Positions 7,911 through 16,981 of a DNA stretch of 64,000 nt are shown here, one piece after another. The position numbers and the translations under genes are program-made. Source of the DNA: Brumimicrobium salinarum (GTDB taxonomy: Bacteria; Bacteroidota; Bacteroidia; Flavobacteriales_D; Crocinitomicaceae). The DNA lies in assembly GCF_002844555.1 (NCBI RefSeq), contig NZ_PJNI01000002.1, forward strand, positions 124,001-188,000. The letters are read 5' to 3'. Every line of letters starts with the position of its first letter. Position 1 is the first letter of the stretch. The notes under the pieces were generated by a model. The model saw only the letters and a program-made list of their open reading frames with translations. It was not told the origin of the DNA and ran no database searches.

Positions 7911-10142
7911 ATGAAACGCTTGCCAACTCTTTTATTGCTATGCTTGTCTTTAGTCCTTACGATTACAGCACAAGAGAACTATTTTTTAACACCTCAAAAC
8001 AAAGCTTATCTATTTCATACCGTAAGGAAAAGTCCGATTCTTGAGAAGAATATCGGGCGATACATTGTTTATTCAGGAAAAGAAATCACCCTGCCCAACG
8101 GCGAAATTAATTATGATTCTACTGAACAAGTAATTATTAACCAACCCGAATTGTTAAAGATTTATGCTAATGAAATTCAACGCTCTCCAAAAGGTTTGCT
8201 TGCTGAATTAGCCAATAAAATGGCAATATGGGAATTAAATAAGGTGTTAAAATCGCACCGTAGTAATGATCTTTTAAATGATGGTTTACTTACTGATTAC
8301 GAAAAGTTTGAAACGAAACTATTGCTTTATTTACCACAAAAAGCAAAGAAAAATAAAAAAGATGGTCTCCAAGTTCACAGAAAAGTGCTTAAGCTATCTA
8401 ATCCCACACTCACATTTAAAGATAAAGTTGCAATGCTTGATGGTTTTGCTTCTTGGACAGAAAATGAAAAAAAGCAAGTCATTCTAGCCTATAATAAAGC
8501 CATAAATGAATGGGTGAAAGAGCGTACACATGAGATTTTTAAACTCCTTGGCGGAAAAGCAGAATATTTTGTAAATGTACTCACAGCAGCTGGTGACGGA
8601 TCAACAACCTCAGGTTTATTTGAGGAACGTGAAAAAGATGAACGTGGAAGATTTAACAAAGGACTCCCTAAAGCAGTTGGACTTTTTCCCTATGAACCTT
8701 ATATAGGTATAAAACCAAATAGCAAAAAAGAAAAACCAGAAGTTCTGTCGATGGGACATACCATTCATCAATTTGAAACCGTAGGACAGGGAAAAGAAAC
8801 AAACGTACATTTAGATGTTTGGGGATATAATTCTGAGAAACAAACCACCGTTGTTATTCAAAAAGGTAAAAAATATTACCCGCTTTTTGGTTCTGGAGAT
8901 ACGCGTTTTATTTCACCAGATTCTAGTTTTGGTGAAGGCATGACATATTACTCTTTAATTCATCGCATACAGAGAGATATAGCTGATTTAGAAGATAAAA
9001 TTTCAGGGAAAAGAGGATTAGATTATTGGATTGAACATTATGAAGACAAAAGAGATGATACCAAATTATCAATTGATAAAACAGAAAAAGAATTAAACGA
9101 TATCCGTTACAGCACAATTACAACCAATAGTAAAAAGTACAAAACGGACTCAAAACGTTCTAAGCGTAAAAAAAGACAAGAAAAGGTAGTTCAATTGTAT
9201 GGCAAACTAAAGTCGATTGAAAAAAAGCTAGTAGCTTTAGCTGAGGAAAAAGAACAAGTGCTTGTGAAAAAACAAGTTTTAAACAGAAAAGTACAGCAAA
9301 TGTATGACTTAATTGGACAAAAATGGGTTCCATTCACAGAGAAAAATGGTTTATATATTTATGCCGATTCTACACGTTTTGATTTGCTTACACAAGAATT
9401 TACTTTTCCAGCCAATGCAGAAAAAGAAGTATTTGAAATTAAATTATTAGCCATTCCTATATCTTATAAAAGTAGCCAATTTGACGAAGTTATGTTGCAT
9501 ATAAACATTACAGATGCTTTGCCGAATTACACTTCTCAAATTCAATTAAAAATGAATGACGTTTTTGGCGTAGATGATTATAAACTGCCTCAAAACGTAT
9601 TGTTACAACCTTCAGATTCAATAGCAGTAAAGGAATTTTTTGAAGCGCTTTTAGATAAAAAGAAAGACTTTAATATAATCGCTAGGGGAGGTGGTATCGG
9701 AAAATGGAAGAATGAGCAGGTTGTAATTGGAGATCAAAAATCAGAAATAGATCATTATCCTGGTGAGACGAATGAAATGCGTAAAGATTCAAAAAATGAT
9801 TCTATTTTTAAAAGACTTCGCTCAACGGAAGTTTACATAAAAATCGATCGTTCCACATGCTTAGAGATCAATAGTTATACGGATCCAGTGCGCAGTAACT
9901 TTAAACCAATAAGCTCCGATTTAATAAAAGTTCAACGGAATTACGAGTTAAGTGGCAATCAAATGTTAAGTGCTTATCGAGCTTACACAACACTTAAAAC
10001 CCTAAAAAACGAGTTAAATATTCTTGCAGGAAATTACTTAACACGTGAGGAAGCTGCTAAAGTTATTGATCGTTTGAATAAAGCCATTAGTAAATCGAAA
10101 GTAACTGTTGGACCTACCTCAATAAAATACAAAGCTTTTTGA
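7911..10142 (+). CDS. Large exported protein of unknown function with central coiled coil
   Basis: A 743-residue protein with a clear signal peptide (hydrophobic to about residue 20, cleavage near TITAQ). The N-terminal 330 residues are mixed alpha/beta with no recognised motif. Residues about 350-460 are strongly charged and heptad-like, with a very basic patch, SKRSKRKKRQEK, and probably form a coiled coil. A beta-rich segment follows (about 475-560) and the C-terminus is helical. No lipobox, T9SS sorting domain or beta-barrel pattern is seen, so a periplasmic location is the simplest reading. It stands alone between a divergent permease unit and a MITE. No family is recognised. Confidence 0.82.
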   Translation: MKRLPTLLLLCLSLVLTITAQENYFLTPQNKAYLFHTVRKSPILEKNIGRYIVYSGKEITLPNGEINYDSTEQVIINQPELLKIYANEIQRSPKGLLAELANKMAIWELNKVLKSHRSNDLLNDGLLTDYEKFETKLLLYLPQKAKKNKKDGLQVHRKVLKLSNPTLTFKDKVAMLDGFASWTENEKKQVILAYNKAINEWVKERTHEIFKLLGGKAEYFVNVLTAAGDGSTTSGLFEEREKDERGRFNKGLPKAVGLFPYEPYIGIKPNSKKEKPEVLSMGHTIHQFETVGQGKETNVHLDVWGYNSEKQTTVVIQKGKKYYPLFGSGDTRFISPDSSFGEGMTYYSLIHRIQRDIADLEDKISGKRGLDYWIEHYEDKRDDTKLSIDKTEKELNDIRYSTITTNSKKYKTDSKRSKRKKRQEKVVQLYGKLKSIEKKLVALAEEKEQVLVKKQVLNRKVQQMYDLIGQKWVPFTEKNGLYIYADSTRFDLLTQEFTFPANAEKEVFEIKLLAIPISYKSSQFDEVMLHINITDALPNYTSQIQLKMNDVFGVDDYKLPQNVLLQPSDSIAVKEFFEALLDKKKDFNIIARGGGIGKWKNEQVVIGDQKSEIDHYPGETNEMRKDSKNDSIFKRLRSTEVYIKIDRSTCLEINSYTDPVRSNFKPISSDLIKVQRNYELSGNQMLSAYRAYTTLKTLKNELNILAGNYLTREEAAKVIDRLNKAISKSKVTVGPTSIKYKAF

Positions 10143-10532
10143 TGAAGGATTTAATGGTTTAAAATTCAAAAATATCAACTTACGCTATTTATTTAGTAAG
10201 TTATCTTTTTTATGTTGGGAATACTGTGGACTCCATTTGAATTGATATATTTAATCGCATAAAAATATTGATTATTAATTGAAATTTCTATACTTGAGAA
10301 GGTGCGACTTAATTTCAAAATGAAATTTTTATTGATCCGAAAAAACGTTTTGATGCTCCCTTCCTTGAAAACAGATGTATACCTTTCCTCTTTCATGATT
10401 TCTAAAAACTATAACTTTATCCACATGCGTTTAGGAGTCTTAATTATAACTTTTTTAAATGGTATACTTTCATTAAAGTATTTATATTGTACCTGAACAA
10501 GCATATAGATAACCTTAAGCTAATTTTTTTCA
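10143..10532. other. Intergenic stretch without a convincing gene
   Basis: About 390 bp follow the exported-protein gene. Only short frames of 64-67 codons occur on both strands, overlapping one another around 10193-10496, with no start context, motif or neighbour support. One of them (minus, 10193-10396) reads like an eroded C-terminal fragment of a larger beta-rich protein, but this cannot be shown. The stretch ends at the left border of the MITE. Confidence 0.4.
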
Positions 10533-10867
10533 ACTGGGCTACCAAGCTAGGTCGTTAATCCTAGTTTTAAGGTTATGTTTTTTCAATAATTACAGCCGAG
10601 AACTATATCAATTAATTTTATTTAGTGTTTAACTTTATCAAAAAAAGGAAGAAGAGATTCCTCAGTTGTTAAAATCTAAAATTTTATCAACTATCGGAAT
10701 GACAGCTCATAAGGAGGTCTTTGGGATAAAATTTGCTCAAGCTTCGCTTGAGCAAATTTTATCCCGCCAAAGCCAACAAACACCTGTCATTCCGATGGAG
10801 TCCCGAGAACTCGGGGCGACGAGGAATCTTTTTTTAAATAATTACGACTTATCTTGGTAACCCAATT
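10533..10867. mobile_element. MITE family A, full-length copy (335 bp)
   Basis: The ends form a 21-bp imperfect terminal inverted repeat: the left end reads tgggctaccaagctaggtcg and the right end, reverse-complemented, tgggttaccaagataagtcg, with 3 mismatches. The inside is also palindromic. atcggaatgacag pairs with ctgtcattccgat, gagattcctc pairs with gaggaatct, and the centre is a perfect 20-bp hairpin. A second copy lies at 32570-32763 and lacks 141 bp of the middle. No transposase is encoded, so a transposase elsewhere in the genome would have to mobilise it. No clear target-site duplication is seen. Confidence 0.8.
10723..10765. repeat. Perfect 20-bp hairpin at the centre of the MITE
   Basis: The left arm at 10723-10742 (gggataaaatttgctcaagc) and right arm at 10746-10765 are exact reverse complements around a 3-base loop (ttc). 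This central cruciform is absent from the second copy. Confidence 0.85.
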
Positions 10868-10906
10868 TTTCACATTAAAAGATTAGAAAAATGATTGTTG
10901 TTATTT

Positions 10907-12331
10907 TTAATCTTTAAAAAATTGCTTATTGAAATTAACCAAGAAAAGCTTGTCAGTTGCTCGGGTTAAGGCCGTATATAACCACCTAAAGTAAGATTGG
11001 TTTAGCATTTCTTCGGTTAAAAAACCTTGATCGACAAAAACACAAGCCCATTGACCACCTTGAGATTTGTGACAGGTAACTGCATAAGCATATTTAACTT
11101 GTAAAGCATTGAAATAGGGGTCAGCCACAATTAGTTCGTAGCGTTTTTTCTTGTTGCGCTCATATTCATAATCTTTCTCAACTGAAAAGAAGAGTGATTT
11201 CATTTTCTCGCGTGGAAGGTTTGGAGCTTCTTCATCCAAAACTTCAAGTAAAAACTTAACTTCAAACGGTTCTGCATCTGGATAATCCACAAGTTGTACC
11301 AGGGCATCCACAAAATCAAATCCATGCATGGTTTCACGGTTGCGAATACGCACGACTTTAATCGTTTCTCCATTTGCAATAAATCCATATTTTGAGTTGT
11401 CCCCTAGCCAATAATAATTATTGCGCACGACCATAAGTAAATCATTGGCTACAATTTTTTCTTCAAACCAAAAAATACGGGAGCGTATCTGTTGATTAAA
11501 TAAATTCGCTCTTTTATTACTTCGGGTAATTACAAGTGTTTCAGTAATGCCGTAGTTGGTAAAAGCAGAATCTAATTCATCTTCCAAATCGTTTCCTTCT
11601 AAACGTATTAGGTCGTTTTTTCCACTTAAATCAAATGAAGGATATAGCCGTTCTGATGCTGAACGTAACTGTGTAGCATTTTTTAAAATATCAGAATCAG
11701 CAGCTTGTCTGAGAACTTTTACAAGCTGAAAGCCTTGTATTTCAAGTTGCGCATAATGGTTAGACATGTATTCGATATTCAAGGCTGGACTAAAATCTGC
11801 CCCAACAGGTGGTAACTGACCTTCATCACCAATGAAAATAAGCTTGCAGTTTTTACCATTATATGCGTAGTTGATTAAATCTTCAAGTAAATTTCTTGAA
11901 CTAATTGCACCGTCATTCCTTTGTGTATAATCACCAATCATTGAAGCTTCATCTACTAAAAACAGTGTATGTGTATGTAAGTTCGGAGCGAGTCCTAGTT
12001 GTATCGCTCCACCTGCAATCTTTTCTTTTCTATAAATTTTCTTGTGAATGGTGAAAGCAACTTTGTTCGATCGCTGCGCAAATACCTTAGCAGCTCTTCC
12101 TGTTGGTGCTAATAAAACGGATTTTCTTTTGAGTTGTGATAAAGCTTTAACAAATGCACTTAATAAACTTGTTTTTCCTGTTCCAGCATATCCTTTTAAG
12201 ATAAATAATGATTGGTCATTAGGCTGTACATAAAATCGACAAAGCGCTTCTAATAATTCATGTTGATCTCTTGAGATTTCAAACTCAAAATGTTTGAGGG
12301 TGTGCTTGTATAATTCTTTATGAAGCGGCAT
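10907..12331 (-). CDS. RecD-like superfamily 1 DNA helicase
   Basis: A 474-residue SF1B helicase with a UvrD-like C-terminal domain. Motif I is GYAGTGKT (residues 47-54), followed by LLAPTGRAAKVF (motif Ia), FLVDEASMIGD (motif II, Asp127-Glu128), FIGDEGQLPPVGA (motif III), and the C-terminal VTCHKSQGGQW and WLYTALTRATDKL (motifs V and VI). These place it with the RecD/RecD2-like ATPases of Bacteroidota annotated as AAA-family ATPase or exodeoxyribonuclease V alpha. It is shorter than RecD2 (about 720 aa) and lacks that protein's N-terminal helix-hairpin-helix region. No recB/recC is nearby, so a 5'-3' helicase acting alone in repair is the likely role. Confidence 0.9.
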   Translation of the reverse strand: MPLHKELYKHTLKHFEFEISRDQHELLEALCRFYVQPNDQSLFILKGYAGTGKTSLLSAFVKALSQLKRKSVLLAPTGRAAKVFAQRSNKVAFTIHKKIYRKEKIAGGAIQLGLAPNLHTHTLFLVDEASMIGDYTQRNDGAISSRNLLEDLINYAYNGKNCKLIFIGDEGQLPPVGADFSPALNIEYMSNHYAQLEIQGFQLVKVLRQAADSDILKNATQLRSASERLYPSFDLSGKNDLIRLEGNDLEDELDSAFTNYGITETLVITRSNKRANLFNQQIRSRIFWFEEKIVANDLLMVVRNNYYWLGDNSKYGFIANGETIKVVRIRNRETMHGFDFVDALVQLVDYPDAEPFEVKFLLEVLDEEAPNLPREKMKSLFFSVEKDYEYERNKKKRYELIVADPYFNALQVKYAYAVTCHKSQGGQWACVFVDQGFLTEEMLNQSYFRWLYTALTRATDKLFLVNFNKQFFKD

Positions 12332-12774
12332 AAGGCGAAAATAAACTAATTTTTAGATTATAAAGTTGCATCAGTCAAAAGAATCTAAACTTTAATTGTT
12401 GTTATCCAAACTTGGAGTGACTTTATGTGTTTTTGAACAGATCTGTGGATTAACATAGCATTTTTTTGATTTTTTAAAAATATGAGATACTTCAACGGGT
12501 TCAACTGAGTTGAATAAGCTAAGGTGGTGAAAATACAGGTAAGATTTAATTTAATCACCTATAGTGAAAAGTTAAGATACACATTGTCATCCTTTAATAT
12601 AAAATGAAATAAAAAATTGACTTTTGAAAAAAGGATGCGGTATTTGTCTAATAAAATGATGTTAACGCCATCTTGTTGATTAAACGGTTTAAAAAATCTA
12701 GTGTTTAATTCAAGCACATTTCAAAATTATTGTAGATTTGTAAAGATAAAAATGAATTTAATTAACATTGAATA
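12332..12774. promoter_or_regulatory. Divergent intergenic region with -7 element
   Basis: This 443-bp gap between divergent genes holds no plausible gene. TAGATTTG at 12733-12740 exactly fits the -7 consensus TAnnTTTG and ends 34 nt before the next ATG on the plus strand. An 8-bp inverted repeat, catccttt/aaaggatg (12588-12595/12630-12637), lies further upstream. No riboswitch or other known leader was recognised. Confidence 0.45.
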
Positions 12775-13671
12775 ATGAATAATCAATTTTCTGTATTTGT
12801 AAAGCGTTACTTAATAGCTGCGCTAATTGCTGTTTTTGGAATTGTAATGATTGTAATTGGATTACGGTCAGGTCAAGATCAACTGTTTATGTTTGCTGCG
12901 ATTAACATCCTAGTAGGAGGAATCTTAGCCATATTATTTAGTTCAGGTTATTTGAAAAGAAACGTCGTTATGGCAATTGGTTTTATTTTTATAGGTGTTA
13001 CCATTTATATTGGGTACAGTTCTGTTCAAGCTGTAAAAGCAACTATAGCGCATGAGAAAGCTTATGAACGTTCTACTTTGTTGTATCAATATGAGCTTAC
13101 ACAAATTCGTGATATCCAGAGAGCTTACCGTTCAAAAAATGGTGTTTATGCTTCTTCTTTCGATGAGTTAAAAGACTTCTTCGAAAATGATAAAATTCAA
13201 AAAGTAGACGCTATGGGGGTTGTTCCTTCAAGAAAATTAACCCTAGAAGAACGTGATTTATTATATGATGATAAAAGAGCTTTGGATCAAAACATGACAG
13301 AAAGAGAAGCTGCTTTGCTATCAAGTATGGAAGATGTTGAGTTAAATGAAGACCTGCAAGGTTTTAAAAGAGATACCATAATGGTTTCTTACAAAGATGA
13401 GTATTTGAGTTCTCGTTCACGCAAAAGAGCTAGAAAAGAATTAGGATTAGGCGCTTTTGATTTTGATGAGCTACGGTACATTCCTATGACGGATCCAAAG
13501 GAAGAATGGACAATTGAAACCCGTGATGAATTTGTTTATTTAAACACGGATACCATTCCTACAATCAAGGTTTACGGATTAGAGCCTTACCCACGTTTTG
13601 AAAACGGAAAACGCAAAGAGGTCGGTTTTGGAAATTTATCGTCCAATTCTGATAAAGCAACTTGGGAATAA
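12775..13671 (+). CDS. Membrane protein with three N-terminal helices and a soluble C-terminal domain
   Basis: A 298-residue protein. Three hydrophobic helices occupy about residues 10-30, 37-56 and 64-84. A soluble domain of about 200 residues follows. Its beginning, LTQIRDIQRAYRSKNGVYA, resembles the post-helix part of pseudopilin-like proteins, where a short loop and helix precede a small beta domain. The rest is charged. It opens an operon with the DUF3822 gene 12 nt downstream, then rsmD and coaD. Function unknown. The link to secretion-type pseudopilins is only a resemblance. Confidence 0.8.
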   Translation: MNNQFSVFVKRYLIAALIAVFGIVMIVIGLRSGQDQLFMFAAINILVGGILAILFSSGYLKRNVVMAIGFIFIGVTIYIGYSSVQAVKATIAHEKAYERSTLLYQYELTQIRDIQRAYRSKNGVYASSFDELKDFFENDKIQKVDAMGVVPSRKLTLEERDLLYDDKRALDQNMTEREAALLSSMEDVELNEDLQGFKRDTIMVSYKDEYLSSRSRKRARKELGLGAFDFDELRYIPMTDPKEEWTIETRDEFVYLNTDTIPTIKVYGLEPYPRFENGKRKEVGFGNLSSNSDKATWE

Positions 13672-13683
13672 TAATTAATAGTT

Positions 13684-14448
13684 GTGAATAAAACGCAATT
13701 AACTATACATATTTCAAGAACCTCAGTACATGTTGCTGAGGTTCTTCGTTCTAACCAAAACATAGTTAGAGAAAGTAGTTTGGTGCTCTATGAACAGTCA
13801 CCAAGTGAATATAAAAACAAATTGAAATCTTTTTTTGATGGACTCAATTGGGCAGATAAATATGACGAATATTCAATGGCCTGGGGTTCCCCCAAACATA
13901 CATTATTGCCTTTATCTGCTTTTAACGAAAGTTCTGCAAAAGCAGTCTACGCTTTAATGTTTGGTGAAGACGTTGATGAAAATACCATAGATTTTAATCG
14001 GCTAATGGAACTAAATTTCGTAAGCGTTTTTGAAATTCCAGATTGGGTTAAATCGTTTTTTATTATGCGTTTTCCTCAAATCGTTTTTAAACATGAACAT
14101 GCGATGACTTTAAGAGCATTGTTTCAAAAAAATACATTTAAACGCAAAATCGTTGTTAGTTTTAGCGATGATTATATCAATATTGCCGTAATTCATCAAA
14201 ATGAATTGATTTTTTCGAATTGTTTTGAGGTGCAAACAGCTGAAGATGTGCTGTATTACCTACTTTTTGTAATTGAACAAAAGCAATTAAAACAAGAGGA
14301 GGGAACCATAAGTTTTTTATATATCGATGAAACAACAAAAGAAAAGGCAGAACAAACAAAACAGTTGCTTGCTGATTTGAAAGGACATAGTAAATTAAAA
14401 GTAACGGATGTTGATCACAAACTTAAACTTCAAACATTGTGCGTATAA
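13684..14448 (+). CDS. DUF3822 family protein
   Basis: A 254-residue protein that fits DUF3822, a Bacteroidota family of unknown biochemical role with an apparent actin/RNase H-like (ASKHA) arrangement. Here the pattern QLTIHISRTSVHVAEV at the start and IVVSFSDDYINIAVIHQNELIFSN in the second half are two such beta-hairpin lobes. It starts with GTG, 12 nt after the preceding gene, and its end overlaps rsmD by 10 nt. The conserved order DUF3822-rsmD-coaD is the main evidence for a housekeeping role, perhaps around ribosome or RNA modification. No catalytic residues can be assigned. Confidence 0.75.
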   Translation: MNKTQLTIHISRTSVHVAEVLRSNQNIVRESSLVLYEQSPSEYKNKLKSFFDGLNWADKYDEYSMAWGSPKHTLLPLSAFNESSAKAVYALMFGEDVDENTIDFNRLMELNFVSVFEIPDWVKSFFIMRFPQIVFKHEHAMTLRALFQKNTFKRKIVVSFSDDYINIAVIHQNELIFSNCFEVQTAEDVLYYLLFVIEQKQLKQEEGTISFLYIDETTKEKAEQTKQLLADLKGHSKLKVTDVDHKLKLQTLCV

Positions 14449-14972
14449 TTAGTGGACTTTTAAAAAAACAACGTTTTTCACCCCCGAAAGGATTTCCATC
14501 ACGTCCAACTACTGATTTTGCTAAAGAAGGTCTTTTTAATGTACTGGAAAATGAACTTTACTTAGAGCATTTAGACATTTTAGACTTATTTGCAGGTACC
14601 GGAAATATCTCTTTCGAATTTGCATCTCGTGAAGCTGGACGAATCACTAGTGTGGATAAAAACTTTAAATGTACGCGATTTATAAAATCGTTTGCAGCAG
14701 AGCATGGAATTGGTGGTGCAATAACTGTGGTAAAGGCAGATGTTTTGAAATTTGTGAGTAAACATCAACAAACCTATGATTTAATCTTTGCAGATCCTCC
14801 GTTTCAACATCAATTACATCATGAATTAATCGATGGAATTTTTGCAAACAATCTATTGAAAAAAGAAGGGGTTTTTATTTTAGAACACGGAAAACATGAT
14901 GATTTTAGTACCCATAAAAACTTCACGAGACAAAAAAAATACGGACAGGTTGTGTTTAGCTTTTTCGAATAG
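14439..14972 (+). CDS. rsmD: 16S rRNA (guanine(966)-N2)-methyltransferase
   Basis: RsmD methylates G966 of 16S rRNA using SAM. The 177-residue protein shows the family start RIISGLLKKQRFSPPKG, RPTTDFAKEGLFNVL, SAM motif I LDLFAGTGNISFE (about 48-60), and the catalytic DPPF at 119-122. The start is GTG, overlapping the DUF3822 gene by 10 nt, which implies coupled translation. coaD follows 27 nt later, the usual rsmD-coaD pairing found across bacteria. Confidence 0.92.
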   Translation: MRIISGLLKKQRFSPPKGFPSRPTTDFAKEGLFNVLENELYLEHLDILDLFAGTGNISFEFASREAGRITSVDKNFKCTRFIKSFAAEHGIGGAITVVKADVLKFVSKHQQTYDLIFADPPFQHQLHHELIDGIFANNLLKKEGVFILEHGKHDDFSTHKNFTRQKKYGQVVFSFFE

Positions 14973-14999
14973 ATTTATTAATTTTAAAGTAAAAGAATT

Positions 15000-15461
15000 A
15001 TGATGAAGCGCATAGCAGTATTTCCAGGATCATTCGACCCGTTTACAAAAGGACATGAATGCATCATTCACAAGGCCTTAAATCTATTTGATGAAATTGT
15101 TATTGGAATAGGTGAAAACACATCTAAAAAATATCTTTTTGATGTTGAAAAAAGAAAGAATCATATCGCTTCTATCTTTAAAGATACTGAAAAGGTGAGG
15201 GTAGAGGTTTTCTCAGGTTTAACCGTTACTTTTTGTCAAGCTATAGGAGCTCAATTTATTGTACGCGGTTTAAGAGACTCAAAAGATTTTGGCTACGAGA
15301 GAAGTATTGCGCAAATGAATCAAGAAATTTCTGGCATAGAAAGTGTATTTTTCATGACTGTTCCGGAATACACGGCAATCAATTCAACTATTGTTCGAGA
15401 GATTCATAAAAGTGGTGGAGACATAGATTTGTTTGTAACGAATTCCGCTTTTCTCGTTTAA
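15000..15461 (+). CDS. coaD: Phosphopantetheine adenylyltransferase
   Basis: CoaD transfers AMP to 4'-phosphopantetheine, the penultimate step of coenzyme A synthesis. The 153-residue protein has the nucleotidyltransferase signature GSFDPFTKGH (the TxGH form of HxGH, residues 10-19), the substrate loop VRGLRDSKDFGYE, and the C-terminal INSTIVREI motif. Length is normal. Two adjacent ATG codons (15000 and 15003) are possible starts. It sits between rsmD and a periplasmic TlpA-like gene. Confidence 0.95.
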   Translation: MMKRIAVFPGSFDPFTKGHECIIHKALNLFDEIVIGIGENTSKKYLFDVEKRKNHIASIFKDTEKVRVEVFSGLTVTFCQAIGAQFIVRGLRDSKDFGYERSIAQMNQEISGIESVFFMTVPEYTAINSTIVREIHKSGGDIDLFVTNSAFLV

Positions 15462-15495
15462 TGTATACGAGATTTATCATTTTAAATTGACAATT

Positions 15496-16932
15496 ATGCG
15501 CAGTGGTTTACTTTTCACCTTCATGTTATTGAGTTTCATCCAATTGTTTGCACAACCCGTAACTACCATCTCGGGTATAGCGGAGTCTTATGTAGGTGAG
15601 GAGGTGAAAGTTTTCACTATTGATGATTATTTAAGCCGAATTACCACACAGGTTGCAAGTACTACGGTTCAAAAAGATTCTACCTTTAAAGTTAGTTTTT
15701 TTAATAAACAAACCCGAAAATTAAGAATTGAGGTTGGTAAGAATCATTTTCATATTTACACTCAACCAAAGGCTAAATATAAAGTATTTGTAAGTGAAAG
15801 CAGTCCTTATATTGATGCAAATGCAGAACGAATAGAAGTAGAATTCTTCTTTCTCGATTTGCCAAAAACAGATATTAACTACAAAATATTAATGTTTGAA
15901 GATGCACAATTGTCTTTTTTAGAAGAACATTATTACCATAAATCACTCAAATCAGTGAATTTTGTTTCAAAGCTGGATACATTTAAAAATGAAATTAGCC
16001 AAAGATACGCAACAGATACCAGCAAGTTTTTTCATGCTTACATGCGTTATTCTTTTGCATCAATTGACAATTTATCATTCTTAGGTCAAAGAAATGCGTT
16101 TGAAAAGTATGATTTTTATATAAAGCCCGAAACGGTACTTTATCAAAATGATCGATACATGGATTACATTTTACACTATTATAAATTATATGAAACACAA
16201 TTGCCTAATGAGGTGAATGAATTGTTTTATAAAGGTGTGGTGAATAGTAGTCCTACAATAATACTGAATGCTTTAGGCGGTGATATTGCCTTAAAAAACA
16301 TACGATTAAGAGAATTGATCATGATTCGTATGTTGTCGGAGGTGTTTTATACCAATATCTATCCGCAAACCAATGTGCTTACTGTTCTTGATAGTGTTGC
16401 TAATCATGCAATTTTTGATGAGCATAAAAAAATCGCTAAAAACATTAAGTTTAGATTGTTAGACCTTGTTCCAGGATCAGAAATGCCCGATTTTAATATC
16501 TCTGTAAACGGAACGAAAAAATATAATAGTGACTACCGAGGAAAACATCTTTATATTCACTTTGCAAATAGAAATGTTCAACAATCTATTGATGACCTTA
16601 AATTGATATCACTACTTAAGAAGAAATATGGCAAGCATATTCAATTTTTAACAATACTGACATCAAATCCGACTGATACGCTATTAAATGATGCGTCTAG
16701 TTTTATAAAAACACATAATGTAAGCTGGGACTTAGCTGTATTATCGAATCAAGATCCTTTGCTGGAACGCTTAAATGTGAGTAGTTATCCACATTATCTT
16801 TTATTAGATGCCGCAGGAAATGTTGTGGCTTCACCAGCTCTGCTTCCGCGACCAAATAATGAATATGAAACCATTGAAAATATCTTTGTAAGAATTGAAC
16901 GGAGGTATAGATTATTAGAACAGCGGGAGTAA
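15496..16932 (+). CDS. Exported TlpA-like protein lacking the redox cysteines
   Basis: A 478-residue protein with a signal peptide (RSGLLFTFMLLSFIQLFAQ). The N-terminal 300 residues resemble the helical/beta region that precedes thioredoxin domains in Bacteroidota DUF4369/TlpA proteins. The C-terminal ~150 residues have a thioredoxin-like pattern: PGSEMPDFNI, YRGKHLYIHFANRN, a central helix, LNVSSYPHYLLLDAAGNVV with the cis-proline. Where family members have WxxWCxxC, this protein reads IHFANRNVQQS, so the CxxC pair is missing and it cannot be an ordinary disulfide reductase. An ATG at 15496 is preferred over an upstream TTG at 15487 because it begins the signal peptide. Confidence 0.82.
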   Translation: MRSGLLFTFMLLSFIQLFAQPVTTISGIAESYVGEEVKVFTIDDYLSRITTQVASTTVQKDSTFKVSFFNKQTRKLRIEVGKNHFHIYTQPKAKYKVFVSESSPYIDANAERIEVEFFFLDLPKTDINYKILMFEDAQLSFLEEHYYHKSLKSVNFVSKLDTFKNEISQRYATDTSKFFHAYMRYSFASIDNLSFLGQRNAFEKYDFYIKPETVLYQNDRYMDYILHYYKLYETQLPNEVNELFYKGVVNSSPTIILNALGGDIALKNIRLRELIMIRMLSEVFYTNIYPQTNVLTVLDSVANHAIFDEHKKIAKNIKFRLLDLVPGSEMPDFNISVNGTKKYNSDYRGKHLYIHFANRNVQQSIDDLKLISLLKKKYGKHIQFLTILTSNPTDTLLNDASSFIKTHNVSWDLAVLSNQDPLLERLNVSSYPHYLLLDAAGNVVASPALLPRPNNEYETIENIFVRIERRYRLLEQRE

Positions 16933-16981
16933 ATCGCTAGTTTCGGTAAAAAAAACTTCTTTTCAAGTTAGAAGATATAGA

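Noticed and set aside
10193-10396. 67-codon minus-strand frame between the exported orphan and the MITE
   Set aside because: No promoter, start context or recognisable domain; could be a decayed fragment, but nothing proves it.
10666-10860. A 64-codon frame inside MITE family A as a real gene or transposase remnant
   Set aside because: It is simply the translation of palindromic repeat sequence and is lost in the deleted copy; no start context or transposase motif.
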